Made by a program: the position numbers and the translations under genes
NCBI GenBank assembly: GCA_013331575.1
Contig: DUGD01000077.1
Location: 3,640 to 10,680 of the forward strand
Direction: 5' to 3'
Length of the DNA stretch: 7,041 nt
Source of the DNA: Candidatus Woesearchaeota archaeon
Lineage (GTDB): Archaea > Nanobdellota > Nanobdellia > Woesearchaeales > UBA525
Notes under the pieces: model-generated
What the model was told of the DNA's origin: nothing
Databases searched by the model: none
What the model saw: only the letters and a program-made list of their open reading frames with translations
Shown: piece after piece, positions 1 through 4,455 of the stretch
How the letters are laid out: every line of letters starts with the position of its first letter
How positions within the stretch are numbered: position 1 is the first letter of the stretch

Positions 1-1
1 C

Positions 2-106
2 CTGGGGAAGAACATGCTGCGCGCGACGCTTCTTTATGTCGTCGTCAGCGCTATCACCATCATACTCTTCAGCTTCATCTCGGGCAACATAAGCGGGATG
101 TCATAG
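2..106 (+). CDS. C-terminal end of a membrane protein (partial)
   Basis: The second reading frame is open from the left edge to a TAG at 104-106 and gives 34 residues. After a short polar start (LGKNMLRA) comes one hydrophobic stretch, LLYVVVSAITIILFSFISG, long enough for a membrane helix, then a short Gly/Ser/Asn tail ending in GMS. This looks like the last transmembrane segment of an integral membrane protein whose body lies upstream. Too little remains to name a family. The gene converges on the kinase-like gene, with 41 bases between the two stops and no clear T-run terminator in that gap. It could be a chance open frame, but the clean helix and plausible codon use favour a real gene end. 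Confidence 0.55.
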   Translation: MGKNMLRATLLYVVVSAITIILFSFISGNISGMS

Positions 107-147
107 TACCGACGTATAATCAGTATTGTTGACGGAAGTGGTTACGC

Positions 148-807
148 TTAACTGAGAGATAGTCTGCGGCGTAGAAGGGAATGTCGATTTCGATAGCCTA
201 TCTCGTTGTCAAGATACACGCACGACCTGGAAAAGACTTCTTTTTCGCCTAACGTATCGGTGTTGATGGTCCAATCGAACACGCCGTGGTCGAGTGCGAT
301 GTCGAAACCGTACAGCCGAATGAACAAGTGTCGGGTATCCTCGTCTTTCTCGGCGAGTATCCGTGCGGCGTCGGCGTGGCGGATACCGTCCCTCGCGGAG
401 ACACGACGCGTCCGCACGAGCGTATCGGCTTGCAGATAGACGCAGAACGCCGGTATGCCATGACGCCTCACGTGCCACGGCAGACTCCAGCTGTCGATGA
501 CGACATCGCCACGCCGAGCCTCATCGATGAGCATACGGTCCACCTGCATGTCCAGCGGTACTGCGTCGTGCAACCGGGCTTTGAGAAACGCCATACCGCC
601 AGGGCTTTCCCAATAGCCTGTGTTCTTCGCGGCGCGTTCCATGTCGTATTCCGCAGTCGTATTGCACCCGGAGAGGATGTCTCGCATAATGCCGGACGGA
701 TGTATGACTCGGAGGCGGTAACGCGCGGCTATAGCCTCTGCCATTGTGGACTTTCCGGAACCGGAAAAGCCGAAGAGTATTATTGGCGGGATGGGTTGAT
801 CGATCAT
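148..807 (-). CDS. Cytidylate-kinase-like P-loop NMP kinase family protein
   Basis: This 219-residue cytoplasmic protein probably transfers phosphate from ATP to a nucleotide or related small molecule. A Walker A loop, GFSGSGKST, sits at residues 13-21 after a short beta strand (PIILF). The order after it matches archaeal cytidylate kinases: a GDVVIDSW strand near 100-107, an Arg-rich lid around 131-140 (VRTRRVSARD), KDEDTRHLFIRLYGFDI at 154-170, and a closing FDWTINT strand near 177-183. Two things are unusual. The segment usually carrying a nucleotide-contacting Arg (GR-type) reads DSWSLPW, and residues 52-72 look like an insertion (NTGYWESPGG). The substrate may therefore not be CMP. The start overlaps the stop of the upstream radical SAM gene by 4 bases (ATGA, 804-807), implying one transcript and coupled translation; only a weak AGG precedes it. 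The family is fairly sure, the substrate is not. Confidence 0.8.
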   Translation of the reverse strand: MIDQPIPPIILFGFSGSGKSTMAEAIAARYRLRVIHPSGIMRDILSGCNTTAEYDMERAAKNTGYWESPGGMAFLKARLHDAVPLDMQVDRMLIDEARRGDVVIDSWSLPWHVRRHGIPAFCVYLQADTLVRTRRVSARDGIRHADAARILAEKDEDTRHLFIRLYGFDIALDHGVFDWTINTDTLGEKEVFSRSCVYLDNEIGYRNRHSLLRRRLSLS

Positions 808-2207
808 CCTGCGACTCCGGAACGGTATTCACGTTCCTTCGATCTTGATGCTGGAGAGAAGAACATTCGCGCCACCAGATCACGGTACTTCAAGCCATCA
901 GGGTTCAACGCGATAATAGATTCGTCTATATGTGCGATACCTGACTCCTGCAGCTGGCGTAACTCTTCTGGTAAGCGCATTTCGAACGGTCCGAATGAAC
1001 GCGAAAAAGCGGCTCTATCGAGGGATTCTATGTGCCCTATAGCATACTGCCGGGCGCGCTCGTCATCATCCACGACGAACGTCGCGGTCACCGCGTTGCG
1101 TCCCGATGATATGGTCGCGATGTACTGCGCTATGGCAACACGTCCATTAAGAGAGTGGACATTGCGATATTGGATATTCCTCGCGTAGCTTCGCGCCCCC
1201 GCGCCCAGACCGATAACGCTCATGCCATCGAAGAGATAGTCCTCTTGCAGGAACCCCCCTCTACACGGGATCGCGTATCGGTTGTGGCAATCCTGCACGT
1301 ACCCCGCCTGCGAGAATATCTGTTGGCCGATGCTATAGCAGCGGTAAATATCATCATTGCCCATGAGGATGGCATCGTCTCGCGACGATGCGGTGCGGGG
1401 GGAGATGCCGGGAGAAATATCAGAGGAGATGCCGGAGAAGAACGCTTTCGACAGTCTTGTCTCCGGCATAAGGCCGAGTGCGTAGAGCTCGACGGTGTCG
1501 GGACGCAGCGATGCAAGTGATTGCGCTGAACGCTCGAAACTCTTCACAGTCTGGCCTCCGATGCCTATCATGAGATCGACCACGACATTCAGGATGCCGG
1601 CATCCTGCAATGACGATATCGCGCGCGAGGATATCTCTTTTCCGTTCTTCCTTCCCGAGAGTGCGATCTCTCTGTCGTCAAGCGTCTGCACGCCGATGCT
1701 CACACGGTTGAATCCCAAGTCACGCAGCGTCTCGAACCTCTTTTTTTCGATACGTTCCGGCGTCGATTCGATGCTCACTTCCGTCGCCGAATGCAACAGG
1801 CGCGGATTCGCATCAGTTAATGCACGAAGAACACGCTCTAGTTGGTGATCTGAAATTAGCGTCGGCGTTCCGCCGCCGAAATGCAGCGTCCTCACCGTCT
1901 TCTCGCTGAGAAGCGGGGCATAGAGCCGTATCTCGCCGATAAGCGCGTCGATGTATCCGTCCTGCAACGTTCCGGCACGATCAACGGTCTTGAGATACCC
2001 GCAGAACGAGCATAGTTGGTTGCAGAAAGGGATGTGGATGTAGATATTGGCCTCGTCCGTGAACTGCGCGTCACTAATAGAGAAGGTATCTGTTGGCATC
2101 AGCATCCTGGGCGTCGGGTACGCATATACCTCCGGTGCGAAATCTCGGCGTTCGATGCGTTCTGCCAGGGATGCTGTATCCATCGTACGGAATAGCACAC
2201 CACGCAT
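804..2207 (-). CDS. Radical SAM protein of the HemN/HemW (coproporphyrinogen oxidase-like) family
   Basis: This 467-residue protein has the full HemN/HemW layout. YIHIPFCNQLCSFC carries the CX3CX2C cluster ligands at Cys62, Cys66 and Cys69. Further on are the SAM-binding HFGGGTPT (109-116), EVSIEST (143-149), RVSIGVQT (168-175), GLGAGARSY (333-341) and a HemN_C-like end (LNPDGLKYRDLVARMFF, 434-450). These proteins bind a 4Fe-4S cluster and cleave S-adenosylmethionine. Known members oxidise coproporphyrinogen III, deliver heme or act in heme breakdown (HemN, HemW, HutW/ChuW), and I cannot choose among them. Gly follows the third Cys where HemN has a fourth Cys, and GLGAGA resembles HemW/ChuW, although the length is closer to HemN. 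Residues 259-270 (SGISSDISPGIS) form a small repeated insert in a variable loop. It heads an operon with the overlapping kinase-like gene. Met9 (ATG at 2183) is a credible alternative start. Confidence 0.9.
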   Translation of the reverse strand: MRGVLFRTMDTASLAERIERRDFAPEVYAYPTPRMLMPTDTFSISDAQFTDEANIYIHIPFCNQLCSFCGYLKTVDRAGTLQDGYIDALIGEIRLYAPLLSEKTVRTLHFGGGTPTLISDHQLERVLRALTDANPRLLHSATEVSIESTPERIEKKRFETLRDLGFNRVSIGVQTLDDREIALSGRKNGKEISSRAISSLQDAGILNVVVDLMIGIGGQTVKSFERSAQSLASLRPDTVELYALGLMPETRLSKAFFSGISSDISPGISPRTASSRDDAILMGNDDIYRCYSIGQQIFSQAGYVQDCHNRYAIPCRGGFLQEDYLFDGMSVIGLGAGARSYARNIQYRNVHSLNGRVAIAQYIATISSGRNAVTATFVVDDDERARQYAIGHIESLDRAAFSRSFGPFEMRLPEELRQLQESGIAHIDESIIALNPDGLKYRDLVARMFFSPASRSKEREYRSGVAG

Positions 2208-2210
2208 ATC

Positions 2211-2249
2211 AATATATTCTACCCCTAAAAGAGGTAGTTATTTATTTGC
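2211..2249 (-). promoter_or_regulatory. Probable promoter of the radical SAM / kinase operon
   Basis: Two A/T-rich TATA candidates precede the gene on the minus strand. AAATAAATA, within about 2238-2249 and preceded by GCGC, would start transcription near 2217, about 10 bases before the ATG at 2207. AATATATT at 2211-2218 would instead start near 2189 and suit translation from the internal ATG at 2183, giving an almost leaderless message. The sequence alone does not decide between them, so the true start of the radical SAM protein stays open by eight residues. Confidence 0.45.
2219..2237. promoter_or_regulatory. Imperfect palindrome, candidate operator between divergent promoters
   Basis: CTACCCCT, a 3-base AAA centre and AGAGGTAG pair at seven of eight positions. 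The element lies in the 84-base gap between the radical SAM operon and the TrmB-family gene, right between the two minus-strand TATA candidates and about 24 bases upstream of the plus-strand TATA box. Dimeric TrmB-type regulators bind such two-fold symmetric sites, often next to their own gene. It does not match the published operator patterns I remember for Thermococcales or haloarchaeal TrmB, so assigning it to this regulator rests on position and symmetry alone. Confidence 0.45.
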
Positions 2250-2252
2250 GCG

Positions 2253-2268
2253 CGGAAACCTTTATATT
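2253..2268 (+). promoter_or_regulatory. BRE and TATA box of the TrmB-family gene
   Basis: A purine-rich BRE-like CGGAAACC is followed directly by TTTATATT (2261-2268). Archaeal transcription normally starts about 25-27 bases past the TATA centre, which here falls at about 2290-2292, on the ATG at 2292. No Shine-Dalgarno sequence precedes that ATG. The message is therefore probably leaderless, which supports 2292 as the start. Confidence 0.7.
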
Positions 2269-2291
2269 CGACCGCAGACAGGGTTACATGC

Positions 2292-3023
2292 ATGGCGACT
2301 ACCACCACAGGGAGAGATGCGCTTGAGCAGATGGGGCTCAAACGGCGGGAGGCTGCATGCTACATAGCGTTGCTCGAACTCGGGCCGTCGGGTACCGGAT
2401 GCATCGTCAAGAAGACGGGCATTCCTTCATCGAAGATATACGAGATACTCGACCGCTTGCTCGCGCAAGGGCTCGCGTCATGTGTAACAAAGAACGGGAA
2501 GAAAGAGTACCGGGCAGCGGACCCGAAGGCGTTGCTGCGCATCGCCGACGAGAGACGACGCGCGCTCGTGGAGGCCATGCCGGTGTTCGTACAGCACAGG
2601 AGTATATCGAGCAGCAATGAGGTCGAGATCTTTGAGGGGAGAACTGCTGTGTTCCGCATGTTCACAGCGATGATCGATGATGCGAGGGCGCGAGAGCAGT
2701 ATCTGGTCTTCTCGATTGACGAGGAGAACAAGGACGACTCAGTGAATCTCTTCTTCAAGAATCTCGCGGTCCGCCGCAAAGAGAAACGCCTCGACACGTT
2801 GCTTCTCAAGAATGCAAGGCGCGTGCGCAAGGAACGACATACCAAGCTTCAACTTCGCTACACGGATCTCAGCCTCCCGCAGGGCGTGACGGTCTTCCGT
2901 GATAATGTGATATTGCTCTCGTGGGCAAAGGAGCCTGTGGCCGTGAGGATACGGAGCGAGCAGTTCGCCAGTCAGATGCGGAAGTTCTTCTTGGAGCTAT
3001 GGAGAACGGCGAAACGAGAATAG
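2292..3023 (+). CDS. TrmB-family transcriptional regulator
   Basis: This 243-residue protein has an N-terminal winged helix-turn-helix of TrmB type, roughly residues 10-80: LEQMGLKRREAACYIALLEL, then the recognition region GIPSSKIYEILDRLLAQGLA and a wing ending near KKEYRAADP. A helical linker (ALLRIADERRRALVEAM) follows. Residues from about 110 form an effector-type domain beginning EVEIFEGRTAVFRMF, as in TrmB proteins whose C-terminal part binds sugars or other ligands. TrmB regulators are chiefly archaeal and can repress or activate sugar uptake and metabolism; the ligand here cannot be read. The gene diverges from the radical SAM / kinase operon over 84 bases with a palindrome between, so control of that operon is the simplest guess. 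The N-terminus follows a BRE/TATA pair at leaderless distance. A T5 run at 3173-3177 may end the transcript. Confidence 0.88.
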   Translation: MATTTTGRDALEQMGLKRREAACYIALLELGPSGTGCIVKKTGIPSSKIYEILDRLLAQGLASCVTKNGKKEYRAADPKALLRIADERRRALVEAMPVFVQHRSISSSNEVEIFEGRTAVFRMFTAMIDDARAREQYLVFSIDEENKDDSVNLFFKNLAVRRKEKRLDTLLLKNARRVRKERHTKLQLRYTDLSLPQGVTVFRDNVILLSWAKEPVAVRIRSEQFASQMRKFFLELWRTAKRE

Positions 3024-3047
3024 AAATATCGACGATTATCGCTGCGG

Positions 3048-3167
3048 CGTTCCAACAAGCGATACCGTGTAGACGATATTCTTCGCATAACCTTTGTGGA
3101 CAATGTCGTGGGACGGAGGCATGTCCATGAGAGCTCCACGCGAGGGGAACGATATGTTGTTGGAACG
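3048..3167. repeat. 11-base perfect inverted repeat bounding a 120-base non-coding segment
   Basis: CGTTCCAACAA at 3048-3058 is exactly complementary to TTGTTGGAACG at 3157-3167. Between them TGGACA (3097-3102) can pair with TGTCCA (3122-3127), and ACGATAT occurs twice as a direct repeat (from 3073 and from 3150). A T5 run follows six bases after the right arm (3173-3177). In RNA this would give a long closing stem with at least one inner hairpin, either a 3' untranslated structure of the TrmB message or a separate small RNA. A short miniature mobile element is possible, but I see no target-site duplication. I do not recognise a known RNA family. Confidence 0.45.
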
Positions 3168-3200
3168 ATGACTTTTTGACTCAAAGACTGCGGAGAATCG

Positions 3201-3288
3201 CTGCGTTTCGCAGACTGGTTTCGCCGCTCACAAGGTGGGCGGAGCCCACATTCGCGGCTCATCGTCCGCGGTCGCTAACGCTCCGCGG
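3201..3288. repeat. Cluster of GC-rich stem-loops in non-coding DNA
   Basis: Three hairpins follow one another: CTGCG-TTT-CGCAG (3201-3213), GTGGGC-GGA-GCCCAC (3235-3249) and CCGCGG with an 11-base loop before CCGCGG (3266-3288). The second is enclosed by a further pairing of GCCGC (3223-3227) with GCGGC (3254-3258). The base composition and GCGGTTCGC-like wording differ from the coding neighbours, as in REP-like intergenic elements, but a structured RNA would look similar. The wider stretch 3024-3482 has no open frame with convincing protein character; frames that do cross it are basic, Ser/Arg-rich and cut through these stems. Two smaller dyads lie further on: ACACA-A-TGTGT (3350-3360) and CCTAA-CTCC-TTAGG (3400-3413). 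Confidence 0.45.
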
Positions 3289-3442
3289 TTCGCATTCGTC
3301 GCCGATCTCCGAACGCGAACTACTCCAAGGCAGTCTTTGTCATGTCTAAACACAATGTGTCTGCGAAGAGAAAAATGATGCCGAATACCGTTTTTACAGC
3401 CTAACTCCTTAGGAAACACCACTCTGACCCCGAACCTATGCT

Positions 3443-3450
3443 TTTTTATA
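3443..3450 (+). promoter_or_regulatory. TATA box of the small zinc-ribbon gene
   Basis: TTTTTATA lies 33 bases before the ATG at 3483. Transcription would begin near 3474, leaving only the ribosome binding site GGTGAT (3473-3478, 4-base spacer) in front of the start codon. An in-frame ATG at 3438 lies upstream of this TATA box, so it would not be in the message; this is why the shorter start is chosen. Confidence 0.6.
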
Positions 3451-3482
3451 CCGGCGCTGCGATGGGGGTGTCGGTGATTCCA

Positions 3483-3626
3483 ATGGTAGAAGCATACTGC
3501 ATGAAGTGCAAAGGAAAGACGGAGATGAAGGATCCGAAGCCGACCAAGATGGCGAATGGCCGCGATGCCATCAAGGGCGTCTGCCCGAAATGCGGCACCG
3601 GGATGTTCAAGATCGGCACGAAGTAG
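3483..3626 (+). CDS. DUF5679-type small zinc-ribbon protein
   Basis: This 47-residue protein starts MVEAYCMKCKGKTEMKDP and ends CPKCGTGMFKIGTK. Two CXXC pairs, Cys6/Cys9 and Cys34/Cys37, stand 24 residues apart on basic strands, as in a zinc ribbon binding one Zn ion. The sequence fits the DUF5679 family of tiny conserved proteins, which has no established function; nucleic-acid or ribosome binding is a common guess for such ribbons. The start at 3483 is favoured by a GGTGAT ribosome binding site four bases upstream and by the TATA box at 3443-3450. Reading from 3438 would add 15 residues (MLFYTGAAMGVSVIP) without family character. It converges on the VOC gene with only 30 bases between the stops. 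Confidence 0.88.
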   Translation: MVEAYCMKCKGKTEMKDPKPTKMANGRDAIKGVCPKCGTGMFKIGTK

Positions 3627-3637
3627 GAGCCGTCTCC

Positions 3638-3656
3638 TTTTTTCATCCCATTTTTC
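3638..3656 (+). terminator. T-tract terminator after the zinc-ribbon gene
   Basis: T6 at 3638-3643 and T5 at 3651-3655 follow the stop codon at 3626, and T-rich sequence continues to about 3672. Archaeal transcription commonly ends at such T-runs without a hairpin. The tract reaches into the end of the convergent VOC gene, whose Lys-rich tail codons supply part of the T-richness on this strand. No matching T-run is seen beyond the VOC stop on the other strand. Confidence 0.55.
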
Positions 3657-4073
3657 TTATCTCTTTTTCTTTGTGGTCTTTTTTGCAGTTGTCTTCTTGG
3701 CCGGTGCTTTTGTCATATCGTGCAGCCCGACCGTGTTGCCTTCCGTGTCGACGAAGAGCGCGATAGCGCCCATGGTGCCGATTGGCGTCTTTGGCAAGCA
3801 GACTTTCGCGCCGTTGGCGACCGCTTTCTTGAGCGCGGCGTCCACCGAATCCACAGTGATGTAGAACGTGAGCGGTTGACCGGGCGCGTGACGCTGCATC
3901 ATGCCGCCGTTGATACCGACGTCCTTGCCTTTGTGCTTGCCATTTGTCTTGATAGAGAAGTAGTCGAACCCTTTCAAGAAGTCTATCTTCCAGCCGAAGG
4001 TCTTCTCATAGAATTTCTTCGCGCGAGCGGTGTTATCGGCAGGGATCTCGAAATGGACTACGGGGTCTGACAT
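3657..4073 (-). CDS. VOC-superfamily (glyoxalase-like) protein, COG3324 type
   Basis: This 138-residue protein opens PVVHFEIPADNTARAKKFYE and continues FGWKIDF, GINGGMMQRHAPGQPLTFYI, VDAALKKAVANGAKV and FVDTEGNTVGLHD. That is the two-module beta-alpha-beta-beta-beta layout of vicinal oxygen chelate proteins annotated as 'related to lactoylglutathione lyase'. Members form dimers around a small-molecule site. Here only His7 resembles a classical metal ligand; the usual Glu after the DPEGN-like turn is Gly116, so metal-dependent glyoxalase activity is doubtful. Residues 124-138 (APAKKTTAKKTTKKKR region) form a histone H1-like Lys/Thr tail that is not part of the fold and may bind nucleic acid or the cell envelope. 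A good ribosome binding site, GAGGTG (4084-4079), precedes the start by five bases. It diverges from the winged-helix gene. Substrate unknown. Confidence 0.88.
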   Translation of the reverse strand: MSDPVVHFEIPADNTARAKKFYEKTFGWKIDFLKGFDYFSIKTNGKHKGKDVGINGGMMQRHAPGQPLTFYITVDSVDAALKKAVANGAKVCLPKTPIGTMGAIALFVDTEGNTVGLHDMTKAPAKKTTAKKTTKKKR

Positions 4074-4172
4074 GGTTGCACCTCTGTGCGGCTCGAAGAC
4101 GCGGGGTTCTTATGCGTTTTCCAATATCCAAAATTATTCACCTATGAATGTGTAGATACATCCATAGATAGA

Positions 4173-4180
4173 TTTATATA
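4173..4180 (+). promoter_or_regulatory. TATA box of the winged-helix / surface-protein operon
   Basis: TTTATATA sits 38 bases before the ATG at 4219, placing the transcription start near 4203 and leaving a leader of about 16 bases. The AGTGAT just before the ATG (4211-4216) is only a partial ribosome binding site. A/T-rich sequence upstream (4123-4172) includes ATGT-N6-ACAT at 4148-4161, a weak dyad. Confidence 0.65.
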
Positions 4181-4183
4181 GGT

Positions 4184-4230
4184 CGATGAGGGTGGACGAT
4201 GAGACGTCGAAGTGATACATGGACGATGAG
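4184..4230 (+). repeat. Direct repeats around the transcription start, candidate autoregulatory site
   Basis: CGATGAG occurs at 4184-4190, 4197-4203 and 4224-4230. The last two copies sit within a longer identical 11-mer, TGGACGATGAG (4193-4203 and 4220-4230). Spacings are 13 and 27 bases, so the copies run from just after the TATA box across the predicted start site and over the start codon of the winged-helix gene. A protein bound here would block transcription, so self-repression by that gene is possible. The third copy also encodes MDDE, so part of the match could be coincidence. Confidence 0.35.
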
Positions 4231-4455
4231 CTCTCCAAGGCCATCCTACACACCCTCTCCGCAGCGGATGAACCGCTCGAGACGAAAGAGATAGAGGCCA
4301 ATCTGAAAAAAAGCGGGAACCACACCCGCACCAAAGTATTCTATCGCCTCAACATGCTCCGTGGCGACGGCAAGATCAAAGGGAAATTCTCAGGGCCGGG
4401 CAAAGGAGTCTGGATATGGTGGCGCATCGACGCATTCAGGAGGGGTGCAAAATGA
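4219..4455 (+). CDS. Small winged-helix DNA-binding protein
   Basis: This 78-residue basic protein looks like a stand-alone winged helix-turn-helix. MDDELSKAILHTLSAADEPL is a first helix with the usual 'adeplet' turn, ETKEIEANLKKSG a second, NHTRTKVFYRLNMLRGDG the recognition helix, and KIKGKFSGPGKGVWIWWRID a two-stranded Gly/Lys/Trp-rich wing. There is no effector domain. It is the first gene of an operon: its TGA overlaps the ATG of the giant secreted protein by 4 bases (4452-4455), so the two are translationally coupled. A TGA three bases in front of its ATG region (4213-4215) excludes a longer N-terminus. Known proteins of this shape act as local repressors or activators, and the direct repeats around its promoter suggest autoregulation. 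No named family is recognised. Confidence 0.78.
   Translation: MDDELSKAILHTLSAADEPLETKEIEANLKKSGNHTRTKVFYRLNMLRGDGKIKGKFSGPGKGVWIWWRIDAFRRGAK
4438..4447 (+). promoter_or_regulatory. Strong ribosome binding site of the giant surface-protein gene
   Basis: AGGAGGGGTG lies inside the last codons of the winged-helix gene, four bases before the ATG at 4452. It is close to the full complement of the archaeal 16S rRNA 3' end and is the strongest such site in the window. It fixes the start at 4452 and suggests the large protein is made in higher amount than its regulator-like partner. Confidence 0.75.

Noticed and set aside
107..147. Intrinsic terminator between the first two convergent genes
   Set aside because: No T-run of five or more and no stable hairpin is visible in these 41 bases.
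286..1188. 300-codon open frame on the plus strand
   Set aside because: It lies antisense to the kinase-like and radical SAM genes, which have clear family motifs. Its own translation has no recognisable domain and follows the codon pattern of the opposite genes.
3266..3305. tRNA-like T-arm wording (GGTTCGCATTC)
   Set aside because: No matching acceptor, anticodon or D arms are found around it.
2972..3422. Minus-strand frames of 64 and 96 codons in the non-coding gap
   Set aside because: They run through the GC-rich hairpins or the end of the TrmB gene, have Ser/Arg-rich compositions without domain character, and no ribosome binding site.
3375..3427. Possible C/D box small RNA (ATGATG at 3375-3380, CTGA at 3424-3427)
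   Set aside because: The C box is incomplete, no terminal stem or internal D'/C' pair is visible, and such short words occur often by chance.
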